Shown piece after piece: positions 15,140-24,290 of a stretch of DNA of 64,000 bases (positions are counted from its first letter, which is position 1; each line of letters begins with the position of its first letter). A program made the position numbers and the translations under genes. Source of the DNA: Streptomyces sp. NBC_01016 (GTDB lineage Bacteria > Actinomycetota > Actinomycetes > Streptomycetales > Streptomycetaceae); contig NZ_JAPEOQ010000002.1 in NCBI RefSeq assembly GCF_026341035.1, forward strand, positions 1,550,001-1,614,000. The letters run 5' to 3'. The notes under the pieces were generated by a model, which saw nothing but the letters and a program-made list of their open reading frames with translations, was not told the DNA's origin and did no database searches.

Positions 15140-15879
15140 CCTGGTCGGAGATGCAGCCGCTGCTGTCCCAGGCGTGTTGGGACACCTTCTACATGGTCGG
15201 CTGGTCCACGCTGATCGCGATCATCGTCGGCCTGCCGCTCGGTGTGCTCCTCGTCCTCACGGACCGCGGCGGACTGCTGCAGAACGCGTTGGTGAACAAG
15301 GTCATCGGGCAGGTCGTGAACATCGTCCGCTCGATGCCCTTCATCATCCTGATGGTCGCCCTGATGGGCTTCACGCGCGCGGTCGTCGGCACCACCATCG
15401 GCCGCGAGGCCGCCATCGTGCCGCTGGCCATCGGCGCCATCCCGTTCTTCGCGCGGCTCGTCGAGACGTCCGTGCGCGAGGTCGACGGTGGCCTGATCGA
15501 GGCCGTGCAGTCGATGGGCGGCAACACCTGGACCGTCGTACGCAAGGTCCTCGTGCCCGAGTCGCTGCCCTCGCTGATCTCGGCGACCACCACGACGATC
15601 GTCGCGCTCATCGGCTACTCGGCCATGGCCGGCACGGTCGGCGCGGGCGGCCTCGGCGACATCGCGATCCGCTACGGCTACCAGCGCTTCGAGGCCAACC
15701 TGATGTGGATCACGGTGGCGATCCTCGCCGTCGTCATCTCGCTCATCCAGTTCGCGGGCGACAGCGGCGCCCGGGTCCTGCACCGCCGCGCGGGCAAGGG
15801 CGGCGACCCGGTCCGCTTCCGCGCGCTCCTCGGCTTCCTGCCCGGCGGCCCGGCCGCCGCGGACGCCGAGACCCGCTGA
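15136..15879 (+). CDS. metI: methionine ABC importer permease
   Basis: A 247-residue integral membrane permease with about five to six helices. It has a MetI-type EAA loop, EAVQSMGGNTWTVVRKVLVPE, in part, which docks on MetN, and the conserved GYSAMAGTVGAGGLGDIAIRYGYQRF-like region near the C-terminal helices. Start GTG overlaps the stop of metN, indicating translational coupling. The C-terminus has a short basic then Gly/Pro/Ala-rich tail not needed for transport. Confidence 0.95.
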   Translation: MTWSEMQPLLSQACWDTFYMVGWSTLIAIIVGLPLGVLLVLTDRGGLLQNALVNKVIGQVVNIVRSMPFIILMVALMGFTRAVVGTTIGREAAIVPLAIGAIPFFARLVETSVREVDGGLIEAVQSMGGNTWTVVRKVLVPESLPSLISATTTTIVALIGYSAMAGTVGAGGLGDIAIRYGYQRFEANLMWITVAILAVVISLIQFAGDSGARVLHRRAGKGGDPVRFRALLGFLPGGPAAADAETR

Positions 15880-15956
15880 ACCCGAGCTTCTTTACGACAG
15901 AGCTGACTCCCGCCTCACCCGGCGGGGTGCACCACCCATGGAGAAAGGCACTTTTC

Positions 15957-16793
15957 GTGCGTAACACCACCAAGATCACCGCAGCTGTCCTCGCCACCGG
16001 CGCCCTCACCCTGGGTCTGACGGCCTGTGGATCCGGCAACGACGATGCAGGCTCCAAGGCCAAGGCCTCCGACCCGCTGGTCGTCGCCGCGACTCCCGTC
16101 CCGCACGCCGAGATTCTGAACTACATCAAGAAGAACCTGGCGAAGAAGGCAGGCCTCAAGCTCGAGGTCAAGGAGTTCACCGACTACGTCACGCCGAACA
16201 ACGCCACCGAGGACGGTTCGGTCGACGCCAACTACTTCCAGACCACGCCCTACCTGGAAGACTTCAACAAGAAGAACGGCACGCACCTCAAGTCGGTCGC
16301 CACCGTTCACCTGGAGCCGCTCGGCCTCTACTCCCAGAAGGCCAAGAAGATCGACGGCATCAAGAAGGGCGGCACCGTCGCCCTCCCGAACGACGCCGAC
16401 AACGAGAGCCGCGCCCTGCGCTTCCTCGCCGCCAATGACCTGATCACCCTCAAGAAGGGCTCGGAGTCCACCGCGACCCCGCAGGACATCGCGAAGAACC
16501 CGAAGGACCTCCAGTTCAAGGAGGTCGAGGCGGCGCAGACCCCGCGCTCCCTCAAGGACGTCGACGCCGCGGTGATCAACGGCAATTACGCCATCGGTGC
16601 CGACCTCAACCCGGGCAAGGACGCCCTCGCCCTGGAGTCCACGAAGAACAACGAGTACAACAACGTGCTCGCCATCAAGGACGGCAACCAGGACGACCCG
16701 CGCGTCAAGAAGCTCGCGAAGCTCCTGACGTCGCCCGAGGTGAAGAAGTTCATCGAGACCAAGTACAAGGGCTCGGTGCTCCCCTCCTTCTGA
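15957..16793 (+). CDS. metQ: methionine-binding lipoprotein
   Basis: A 278-residue substrate-binding lipoprotein of the NlpA/MetQ family. The signal peptide ends in the lipobox LTAC (Cys 23 after GTG 15957), followed by a Gly/Asp/Lys linker. EFTDYVTPNNATEDG and DANYFQTTPYLEDFN are the conserved MetQ ligand-cleft segments. A ribosome site AGAAAGG precedes the GTG. It is 77 bp after metI and overlaps the second metQ by one base (TGATG). Together with MetNI it should deliver D/L-methionine to the permease. Confidence 0.92.
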   Translation: MRNTTKITAAVLATGALTLGLTACGSGNDDAGSKAKASDPLVVAATPVPHAEILNYIKKNLAKKAGLKLEVKEFTDYVTPNNATEDGSVDANYFQTTPYLEDFNKKNGTHLKSVATVHLEPLGLYSQKAKKIDGIKKGGTVALPNDADNESRALRFLAANDLITLKKGSESTATPQDIAKNPKDLQFKEVEAAQTPRSLKDVDAAVINGNYAIGADLNPGKDALALESTKNNEYNNVLAIKDGNQDDPRVKKLAKLLTSPEVKKFIETKYKGSVLPSF

Positions 16794-17602
16794 TGCGTAC
16801 GTATACGATTCCCGCCGCCGTGATCGCCGGGGCACTCGTCCTCGGCCTCACGGCCTGCGGCAGCGACAAGGCGGACGCGAGCGAGAAGCTGGTCGTCGGG
16901 GCCACCCCGACCCCGGCCGGTGAAGTCCTCACGTACGTACAGAAGAAGCTGGCCAAGAAGGCCGGACTCGACCTGGAGATCAAGGAGTTCACGGACTACG
17001 TCCTGCCGAACACCGCGCTCCAGCAGGGCGAGCTCGACGCCAACCTGTTCCAGCACACGCCGTACTTGAAGGACTTCAACAAGTCCAAGGGCACGACGCT
17101 CACGCCGGTCACCCAGGTCTATCTGCCGCCGCTCGGCTTCTTCTCCAAGAAGACGAAGGACGTCACGAAGCTGCGCGACGGGGCGACCGTCGCGCTGCCG
17201 AACGACATCACCAATGAAGGCAGGGCGCTCGAACTCCTCGCCTCCCAGGGCGTGATCGGGCTCAAGAAGGGCGCCGGCCTGAACGCGACGCCCAAGGATG
17301 TCGCGAAGAACCCCAAGGGCCTGAAGTTCAAGGAGCTCGAAGCGGCCCAGCTGCCCCGCTCGTTGGACGACGTCGACGTGGCCGCGGTCAACAACAACTT
17401 CGCGATGGACGCGGGACTGAACCTCAAGAAGGACGCCATCCTTCTGGAGTCGGTCCAGGACAACCCGTACAACAACATTCTCGCCGTCAAGAAGGGCGAC
17501 GAGGACGACCCGCGGGTCAAGAAGCTGGCGAAGCTGCTGACTTCACCCGAGGTCAAGAAGTTCATCGAGACCAAGTACAAGGGTTCGGTGCTCCCCGTCT
17601 GA
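16793..17602 (+). CDS. metQ: second methionine-binding lipoprotein (tandem paralogue)
   Basis: A 269-residue paralogue of the preceding lipoprotein, with signal peptide and lipobox LTAC, EFTDYVLPNTALQQGE and DANLFQHTPYLKDFN. Its C-terminal 31 residues (DDPRVKKLAKLLTS... to ...GSVLP) are identical to the neighbour, showing tandem duplication or ongoing gene conversion. The ATG overlaps the upstream TGA (TGATG). It may widen the ligand range (for example a methionine derivative or dipeptide). A 17-bp-stem terminator ends the operon. Confidence 0.9.
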   Translation: MRTYTIPAAVIAGALVLGLTACGSDKADASEKLVVGATPTPAGEVLTYVQKKLAKKAGLDLEIKEFTDYVLPNTALQQGELDANLFQHTPYLKDFNKSKGTTLTPVTQVYLPPLGFFSKKTKDVTKLRDGATVALPNDITNEGRALELLASQGVIGLKKGAGLNATPKDVAKNPKGLKFKELEAAQLPRSLDDVDVAAVNNNFAMDAGLNLKKDAILLESVQDNPYNNILAVKKGDEDDPRVKKLAKLLTSPEVKKFIETKYKGSVLPV

Positions 17603-17623
17603 GGGACCCGATCGACGCCCTTC

Positions 17624-17661
17624 CATGGGGGCCGCTCCTGGCAACAGGGGCGGCCCCCATG
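17624..17661 (+). terminator. 17-bp-stem terminator after the met operon
   Basis: CATGGGGGCCGCTCCTG (17624-17640) pairs with 17645-17661 around a GCAA tetraloop, with one T-G wobble. Confidence 0.92.
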
Positions 17662-17749
17662 TGCAGTTACGTGCCTTCATGCTGCATGCTGGGCAGTTCA
17701 CGAGGCCCGACGCGAAGGTAGAAGGCCAACGAAGGTTACGGAGCGGCGC

Positions 17750-18388
17750 ATGACGAACACCTTCCCCGAGATCTCCATCAGCACGGAGCGCTTGGTGCTG
17801 CGTCCGCTCGACGAGGACGACGTACCCGCGCTCACGGAGATGATGAACGACGAGCTGGTCACCGCCTGGACCTCGGTGCCGCAGCCGTTCACGGAGGAGG
17901 GTGCCCGCCGCTGGATCGCCGAGGGCGTGCCGAGGCGGCGGGCGCGCGGCGCCGGACTCGACCTCGCCGTCACCGAGTTCCTCACCCAGCGGCTCGTCGG
18001 CACCATCCGGCTCACCCACACCAACTGGCACGTGCGGTCCACCGAGCTCTCGTACATCGTCGCCCCCTGGGCGCGCGGCGAGGGCTACGCGTCCGAGGCC
18101 GCGCTCGCCACGGCCCAGTGGCTCTTCCGCAACCAGCACCTGGAGCGCATCGAACTGCGCACCGCCGCCGACAACACCGCGGCCCAGCAGGTCGCCCAGA
18201 AGATCGGCTGCATCAGCGAGGGCGTACTGCGCAACGCGTGCATAGCGCGTACGCGCACCGAGGACGGCGGCCTGGCCGAGGCCCGTACGGACTTCATCGT
18301 GTGGAGCCTGCTGCCCGAGGACCTCGAGGGCGTCACCGAGCAACTGGCGGAGGCCGGGGGTTTCACCGCCTTCTCGGACTGGAACTGA
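17750..18388 (+). CDS. RimJ/RimL-type GNAT acetyltransferase
   Basis: A 212-residue GNAT protein of the subgroup that acetylates ribosomal protein N-termini or small molecules: ISTERLVLRPLDEDDVPALT at the N-terminus, and the acetyl-CoA motif in LSYIVAPWARGEGYASEAAL (about residues 99-118), then ERIELRTAADNTAAQQVAQK. Start ATG 17750 has GGAGCGG upstream. Substrate unknown. It stands between the met operon terminator and cobL and has no visible partner. Confidence 0.88.
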   Translation: MTNTFPEISISTERLVLRPLDEDDVPALTEMMNDELVTAWTSVPQPFTEEGARRWIAEGVPRRRARGAGLDLAVTEFLTQRLVGTIRLTHTNWHVRSTELSYIVAPWARGEGYASEAALATAQWLFRNQHLERIELRTAADNTAAQQVAQKIGCISEGVLRNACIARTRTEDGGLAEARTDFIVWSLLPEDLEGVTEQLAEAGGFTAFSDWN

Positions 18389-18509
18389 CCTCACGGGCGA
18401 TGGACAGTCCGGGCAGGTACGCTCACGGTGCCCCGATCCCGGCGGCACCCCCGACCTCCGTGCCGCATGGGCACGTACGTACCCGAGCACACCCAGGAGA
18501 CTGACGACG

Positions 18510-19724
18510 ATGGCCGACCGGGTCACGGTGATCGGCTGGGACGGTTCGCCGCTGACGGACGCGGCCCGCTCAGCACTCGGCGCGGCCACGCTCGTGGCGG
18601 GCGCCGCGCACCACCTGGCGCTGCCCGAGGTGCCCGAGCGCGCCGAGCGCGTCCGGCTCGGCAGCGTGGCCCTCGCCGCCCGCCGCATCGCGGGCCACCG
18701 CGGCACGGCCGTCGTGCTCGCGGACGGCGACCCCGGCTTCTTCGGCGTCGTACGCACCCTGCGCGCGCCCCAGTACGGCCTCGAGGTCGAGGTCGTGCCC
18801 GCCGTGTCCTCGGTCGCCCAGGCGTTCGCCCGCGCGGGCATGCCATGGGACGACGCACAGGTGGTCGTCGCACACCGCCGCACCCTGCGACGCGCGGTGA
18901 ATGTGTGCCGCGCCCACACGAAGGTCGCCGTCCTCACCTCACCGGGCGCCGGCCCCGCCGAACTGGGCCTGCTCCTTGAGGGCGTCCATCGCACCTTCGT
19001 CATCTGCGAGGAACTCGGCACCGACCGCGAACAGGTCACCGTCGTCACCTCCGACAAGGCCGCCGACCACGCGTGGCGCGACCCCAATGTCGTCATCGTC
19101 ATCGGGGGACCGGTCACCGGCGCCCCCACGAGCGGCAACTGGCTGGCAGGCGGCGACCCCGACGCGGGACCGCGCGGCTGGGCGCTGCCCGCCGAGGAGT
19201 ACGCGGGACCGTTCGGCGAGGGCGAGACCGAACAGCTGCGCGCCGCCCAACTCGCCCGCCTGGGCCCGCGCGCGGGCGACCTCGTGTGGGACATCGGCTG
19301 CGGCAGCGGGGCGTTCACGACGGAGGCCGGGCGGTTCGGCGCCGCCGTCATCGCCGTCGACCGGGACGCCGACGCCTGCGCCCGCACCCTCGCCGTCGCC
19401 CGCCGCTTCGGCATCCAGGTCCAGATCGTCCACGGCACCGCACCGCACGTCCTCGAAGACCTCCCGGAGCCCGACGTCGTCCGCGTCGGCGGCGGGGGAG
19501 CGGCCGTCGTCTCGGCCGTCGCGGACCGGCGCCCCGCCCGCATCGTCACGCACGCCGCGACACGCGATGCCGCCGAACTCATCGGCAGGGACCTGACGGA
19601 GCACGGATACGACGTCGAGTGCGCCCTCCTGCAATCCGTCGAACTGGACACTCGCGCCTGGACGGAGAAGGAGCGGACCGTGGGGTTCCTCCTCTCGGGG
19701 CGGCTTCCCGTCCGCCACCCGTGA
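18510..19724 (+). CDS. cobL: precorrin-6Y C5,15-methyltransferase (decarboxylating)
   Basis: A 404-residue bifunctional enzyme of cobalamin synthesis: an N-terminal CbiE-type tetrapyrrole methylase (residues 1-205, with LADGDPGFFGVVRTL and AVSSVAQAFARAG) fused to a C-terminal CbiT-type methylase (from about residue 220) with the SAM-binding VWDIGCGSGAFTTEAGRFG. It methylates C5 and C15 of precorrin-6B and removes the C12 acetate carboxyl. Start ATG 18510 follows AGGAGA. It is the first of three cobalamin genes in this stretch. Confidence 0.93.
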   Translation: MADRVTVIGWDGSPLTDAARSALGAATLVAGAAHHLALPEVPERAERVRLGSVALAARRIAGHRGTAVVLADGDPGFFGVVRTLRAPQYGLEVEVVPAVSSVAQAFARAGMPWDDAQVVVAHRRTLRRAVNVCRAHTKVAVLTSPGAGPAELGLLLEGVHRTFVICEELGTDREQVTVVTSDKAADHAWRDPNVVIVIGGPVTGAPTSGNWLAGGDPDAGPRGWALPAEEYAGPFGEGETEQLRAAQLARLGPRAGDLVWDIGCGSGAFTTEAGRFGAAVIAVDRDADACARTLAVARRFGIQVQIVHGTAPHVLEDLPEPDVVRVGGGGAAVVSAVADRRPARIVTHAATRDAAELIGRDLTEHGYDVECALLQSVELDTRAWTEKERTVGFLLSGRLPVRHP

Positions 19725-20098
19725 CCCGGGCGCCGCGCCGCGCGCGGTAGGCTGGCCGATCGTTGTACCGCACCGGGACGTTCGGCTCTTCGTACGCCAA
19801 TGTCCCGAAAACGCACCACTTTTGAGGTGCGTGTGGTACGGCAGCGACCGGAGGACGCGCAACGTGGCGCAGTCCACAGAAGGCCATGGTCGAACTACGT
19901 TCCGTGGCCGCGGTCCGACCGGGACAATGCCTGTTGTCCGGAGCGGTTCGTGCCGCGCGGCGCGTGCGCTCGTTCTTGTTGACGGGCGGTCGAAGCGTCG
20001 CCCCGGACAGCGAAACAGTGATGCATGAAGGTGCTCGCAGTTCCGGCGGACGGCCGGGGGCGGCCAGGAAGTTCTCATTCGATGGGCGAGGGGTAGGC
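19725..20098. other. 374-bp spacer between cobL and bluB-cobT
   Basis: No convincing gene. A 7-bp stem (19811-19817 with 19826-19832, loop ACTTTTGA) may terminate cobL. I looked for the conserved B12-box and core of a cobalamin riboswitch and did not recognise them. The frame of the downstream gene stays open back to 19886, but without a good start site. Confidence 0.5.
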
Positions 20099-23000
20099 AT
20101 GACCGACACCGGTCAAGTTCCGGGCGAAGGGCTGCCGGAGGACGCAGGTACGGCGGAGCCGCCGGGCGTTCCCGCACCCGGCGCGTACACCTACCTCGAT
20201 CCCGCAGACGCCACGGCCGAGGACGACGAGATCCTCCTGATGCCCGGTTCGCAGGGCGCCTGGGGACAGCAGGCCACGGACCACAGCCAGGGACAGGGCC
20301 AGCAGTACGCCCAGCCCCAGGCCCAGTCCCAGCCCCGTCGTCCGCTGCACATGGGACCGGCCGTCCCGGACACCAACGGCAGCCCCGTCCGCTCGCTCGC
20401 CGACCGCGGCCCCGCCCAGCAGAACCCGATGCCGACCCGCCAGTCGGGCCCGCCCACCACCGGCCCGGAGTACCTGGACATCCCGCCGCAGGGCGCGGCC
20501 CCGTGGCAGCCGGCCCAGTCGCAGCAACAGGCAACCCCCGCAGAAACGGTCGCTCCGCAGTACGCGCAGCCCGAAACGCCCGCGCACGCCCAGGAGTTCG
20601 CCCAGGTCGGCGCCGAGTCGATGCCGGTCGGCGCGTATGCGGGCCAGGCCCCGTACGCCGCGCACGAGCAGGGCCAGGGCGGCTACGACTACCCGCAGCA
20701 GCAGGACTACGCCCCGCACGGGTACGCCCAGCAGCCCGCCGCGGACCAGACGCTCGGCCAGTTCGTCCCGGTGGACGGCATCGTCCCCACGACCCCGCAC
20801 CTGGCCCCCACCCCGCCGCAGGCGATGGTGGTCCCGCCGCTCCCGGAGGAGCAGGAGGGCGTCGCCGCCGAGCAGGGTGTGGCGGAGCAGTACGCCGGCG
20901 TCGGTGAGCAGGTCGTCGCTCAGCAGCAGGCCGATGTGGACGAGCAGTACGCCGCGTACGCCGCGTCCGGCCAACAGGGCATCGCCGACCAGCAGGCCGC
21001 TGCCGCGCATGAGGTCGGGGCCGATCAGCAGGGCGCCGGCGCGCAGGCGGTGGCAGCCGGTCAGCAGGACGCGACCGGCCGCCAGGCAGCAGCCGGTCAG
21101 CAGGGTGCCGTGGGGCCGCAGGACGCCGCCGGGCAGCAGCCGGGCGAACCCGGCCCGCAGGCTGGTGCCGAGCACGAGGCCATGGCCGATCAGCAGGGCA
21201 CCGGCGCGCAGGAGACCGGCACCGGTCAGCAGAGCGCTGCCGCGCAGCATGCTGCTGAGCAGGGTGCCGCGGAACCGCACGCCGCTGCCGAGCACGCGGG
21301 CGGGGCCGCCCAGCAGGACGTTGCCGCCCAGTACGCCGCTGCCGAACAGGGCGCCGTCGGCCAGCAGGCTGTCGTGGGCCGGCAGGCGGGCACCGGTCCG
21401 GAAGGCGTGGCCGGCTCGCAGGGCACGGCCGAGCAGCAGCCGGGCGTCGGTGAGCAGGGCGACGCCGGTCAGCAGGATGCGATCGGTCAGCACGGCGTCA
21501 CCGGCGAGCAGCCTGCTCCCGGTACGCCGGGCGCGGTCGACCAACAGGACGCTGCGGGCCAGTGGGACGTGGTCGACCACCAGACCGCCACTGGGCAGCA
21601 TGCCGTCGGAGACCCGCAGGGTGCGGCGGACCAACAGGCCCCTGCCGACCAGGAATCCCTGGCCGAGGAAGCCCCGGGCGCCCACGATGTCGTGACCGAC
21701 TCGCAGGACCTGCACGGCCAGGCTGAATCGCAGCCCGCCGAGCCGGCCACTGCCGGACAGCAGGCCGTCGGCGACCAGTCGGCGGTGGGCGACGAGCAGG
21801 TCTCCGCCGCCCAGCAAGCCGTGGGCGGCCACGCAGTCGTGATCGACCCGCAGGCCGCCGCCGATCAGGCTGCCGCTGGTCGGGCCGCCGGTGACCAGTC
21901 GGCGATTGCCGACCAGCAGGTCTCCGCCGACCACCACGCTGTGGCCGACCACCACGCTGTGGCCGACCAGCAGGCCGTCCCCGGCCAGCAGAGCATTGCC
22001 CAGCCGCAGGCCACAGCCACCCCCCAGGCCGTTATCGATCCGCAGGACCCGCACGCCATGGCCAATCAGCAGTCCGCCGAACAGGCACCCACGGGCGACG
22101 AGGCGGCCGCCCCCGCGCTCATCGCGGAGCCCGTCGTCGCACACCCCGGCACGGCGCAGGGCCCCGAGTCCGCCGAGATCCCCCCGGAGGGGGCCGCGAG
22201 CGTTCCCGCTCCGCGCGAAGGCGACTCCGGCGCGATCCCGCTGCCCGAGTCCGCCCACCCCGAGGACCCCGCGGAGCAGACCGTCGCGCCCGCCGAGCTG
22301 ACGGGCGAGCCCGAACACCTGGCGCCGGAGCCCGAGGCCGCCGAGCCGCACCCCGCCGCTCCCGCCTACGACGACGCCGAGCGCGAAGCCGTCCTGCGCG
22401 TCATGCGCGAACGCCGCGACATCCGCAACGGCTTCCGCAGCGACCCGATCCCGCACGAGGTGCTGCTGCGCGTCCTGGAGGCGGCCCACACGGCGCCGTC
22501 CGTGGGCCACTCGCAGCCCTGGGACTTCGTGGTCATCCGCTCGGCGGACACCCGCCGCGCGATGCACGAACTGGCGATGCGCCAGAAGGACGCGTACGCC
22601 AAGTCCCTGCCCAAGGGCCGCGCGAAGCAGTTCAAGGAACTGAAGATCGAGGCCATCCTCGACACCCCGGTGAACATCGTCGTCACCGCCGACCCGACCC
22701 GCGGCGGCCGCCACACGCTGGGCCGTCACACGCAGCCGCAGATGGCCCCGTACTCCTCCGCGCTCGCGGTCGAGAACCTGTGGCTCGCGGCCCGCGCCGA
22801 GGGCCTCGGCGTCGGCTGGGTCAGCTTCTTCGACGAGCGCGAGATGGTCCGCTCCCTCGGCCTGCCGGAGCACCTGGAGGTCGTGGCCTACCTCTGCGTC
22901 GGCTACGTCGACGAGTTCCCGGAGGAGCCGGAGCTGATGCAGGCCGGCTGGTCCAAGCGCCGCCCGCTGTCGTGGGTCGTGCACGAGGAGACGTACGGCC

Positions 23001-24082
23001 GCCGCGCCCTGCCCGGCGAGGACCCGCACGACCTGCTCGCGGAGACCGTCTCCAACATCCGCCCGCTGGACGCCAAGGCGCTCGGCGAGGCGTGGGAGCG
23101 GCAGAAGCGGATGACGAAGCCGCCGGGCGCACTCGGCATGCTGGAGATCATCTCCGCCCAGCTGTCCGGCCTGTCCCGCGTGTGCCCGCCGCCGATCCCG
23201 GAGCCCGCGGCCGTCGCGATCTTCGCGGGCGACCACGGTGTGCACGCCCAGGGCGTCACCCCGTGGCCGCAGGAGGTCACCGGCCAGATGGTCGCCAACT
23301 TCCTGGGCGGCGGCGCGGTCTGCAACGCGTTCGCGAGCCAGGTCGGCGCCGAGGTCTGCGTGATCGACGTCGGCGTGGCCGGTGAACTCCCGGCCACACC
23401 GGGCCTGTTGCCCCGCAAGGTGCGTGCCGGCACCGCCGACATGACGACCGGTCCCGCCCTGACCCGCGAAGAGGTCAAGGAGGCCATCGAGGTCGGCATC
23501 GAGACGGCCCGCGACCTCGTGGCCGCCGGCAACAAGGCGCTGCTCACCGGCGAGATGGGCATCGCGAACACGACGGCGTCCGCGGCCCTCATCTCGGTCT
23601 ACACCGAGGTCGACCCCTCCGAGGTCACCGGCCGCGGAACCGGTATCAACGACGAGACGCACGCCCGCAAGGTCGAGGTCGTGCGCCGCGCGCTGGACCT
23701 GCACAAGCCCGACCCGGCCGACCCGCTCGGTGTCCTCGCGGCGGTCGGCGGCCTGGAGCACGCGGCCATGGTCGGCCTCCTCCTCGGCGGCGCGTCCCTG
23801 CGCACCCCGGTCATCCTCGACGGTGTCAGCGCCGGCGCGGCCGCCCTGGTCGCCCGCGCCATCGCCCCCGAGGTGCTCGCCGCGTGCATCGCGGGCCACC
23901 GCAGCGCCGAGCCCGGCCACGTAGCGGCCCTGAACAAGCTGGGCCTGCGCCCCCTGGTCGACCTCGACCTCCGCCTCGGCGAGGGCACGGGCGCCCTCCT
24001 GGCCCTCCCGATCGTCCAGAGCGCGGCCCGCGCCATGCACGAGGTCGCCACGTTCGACTCGGCCGGGGTCACAGAGAAGTAG
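20099..24082 (+). CDS. cobT: BluB-CobT fusion with long Gln/Ala repeat extension
   Basis: A 1327-residue multidomain protein. Residues 1 to about 755 are low-complexity and intrinsically disordered, rich in Gln, Ala, Gly, Asp and Pro, with a degenerate hexapeptide repeat of the QQAVGD/QQGAVG type. Residues about 756-980 are a flavin nitroreductase-fold BluB domain (RERRDIRNGFRSDPIPHEVL, APSVGHSQPWDFVV), which makes 5,6-dimethylbenzimidazole from FMN. Residues about 985-1327 are CobT (RMTKPPGALGMLE, IFAGDHGVHAQGVTPWP, catalytic Glu in RLGEGTGA), which attaches ribose-phosphate to that base. So one chain makes and activates the cobalamin lower ligand. The function of the extension is unknown. 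ATG 20099 is preferred. Confidence 0.88.
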   Translation: MTDTGQVPGEGLPEDAGTAEPPGVPAPGAYTYLDPADATAEDDEILLMPGSQGAWGQQATDHSQGQGQQYAQPQAQSQPRRPLHMGPAVPDTNGSPVRSLADRGPAQQNPMPTRQSGPPTTGPEYLDIPPQGAAPWQPAQSQQQATPAETVAPQYAQPETPAHAQEFAQVGAESMPVGAYAGQAPYAAHEQGQGGYDYPQQQDYAPHGYAQQPAADQTLGQFVPVDGIVPTTPHLAPTPPQAMVVPPLPEEQEGVAAEQGVAEQYAGVGEQVVAQQQADVDEQYAAYAASGQQGIADQQAAAAHEVGADQQGAGAQAVAAGQQDATGRQAAAGQQGAVGPQDAAGQQPGEPGPQAGAEHEAMADQQGTGAQETGTGQQSAAAQHAAEQGAAEPHAAAEHAGGAAQQDVAAQYAAAEQGAVGQQAVVGRQAGTGPEGVAGSQGTAEQQPGVGEQGDAGQQDAIGQHGVTGEQPAPGTPGAVDQQDAAGQWDVVDHQTATGQHAVGDPQGAADQQAPADQESLAEEAPGAHDVVTDSQDLHGQAESQPAEPATAGQQAVGDQSAVGDEQVSAAQQAVGGHAVVIDPQAAADQAAAGRAAGDQSAIADQQVSADHHAVADHHAVADQQAVPGQQSIAQPQATATPQAVIDPQDPHAMANQQSAEQAPTGDEAAAPALIAEPVVAHPGTAQGPESAEIPPEGAASVPAPREGDSGAIPLPESAHPEDPAEQTVAPAELTGEPEHLAPEPEAAEPHPAAPAYDDAEREAVLRVMRERRDIRNGFRSDPIPHEVLLRVLEAAHTAPSVGHSQPWDFVVIRSADTRRAMHELAMRQKDAYAKSLPKGRAKQFKELKIEAILDTPVNIVVTADPTRGGRHTLGRHTQPQMAPYSSALAVENLWLAARAEGLGVGWVSFFDEREMVRSLGLPEHLEVVAYLCVGYVDEFPEEPELMQAGWSKRRPLSWVVHEETYGRRALPGEDPHDLLAETVSNIRPLDAKALGEAWERQKRMTKPPGALGMLEIISAQLSGLSRVCPPPIPEPAAVAIFAGDHGVHAQGVTPWPQEVTGQMVANFLGGGAVCNAFASQVGAEVCVIDVGVAGELPATPGLLPRKVRAGTADMTTGPALTREEVKEAIEVGIETARDLVAAGNKALLTGEMGIANTTASAALISVYTEVDPSEVTGRGTGINDETHARKVEVVRRALDLHKPDPADPLGVLAAVGGLEHAAMVGLLLGGASLRTPVILDGVSAGAAALVARAIAPEVLAACIAGHRSAEPGHVAALNKLGLRPLVDLDLRLGEGTGALLALPIVQSAARAMHEVATFDSAGVTEK

Positions 24083-24225
24083 CCCCCACCCCGCCCCTTC
24101 CCGAAACCGGGGGCTACGCCCCCGGACCCCCTCGCCTCAATCGCCGGCGGGGCTTGATCATCAAGCCCCGCCGGCGATTGAGGCGGCCTGTCCGGCAGGA
24201 CTTTCGGGAAGGGGCGGGGTGGGGG
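24083..24225. repeat. nested three-part palindrome between cobT and cysG
   Basis: Three concentric or adjacent inverted repeats fill the spacer. Outer arms 24083-24106 and 24202-24225 are perfect over 24 bp. Inner arms 24133-24157 and 24161-24185 are perfect over 25 bp with a TCA loop. A CCGGGGGC/GCCCCCGG hairpin (24107-24125) lies between them. The inner arm matches the dispersed element at 8676. It can act as a terminator but is far larger than needed. Confidence 0.9.
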
Positions 24226-24290
24226 AAACCTCCCCGTCACGCCCACGACGTACGCTCACACCAAACCCGCCGCACGCCAGAGGACACCGC

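Noticed and set aside
19725..20098. Cobalamin riboswitch upstream of bluB-cobT
   Set aside because: I could not find the B12 box or conserved core; only a short hairpin is visible. A covariance-model search would settle it.
20075..24040. A 1321-codon open frame on the minus strand opposite bluB-cobT
   Set aside because: It mirrors the plus-strand gene exactly, lacks recognisable domains, and arises from high GC and the repeated Gln/Ala codons; the plus strand has clear BluB and CobT motifs.
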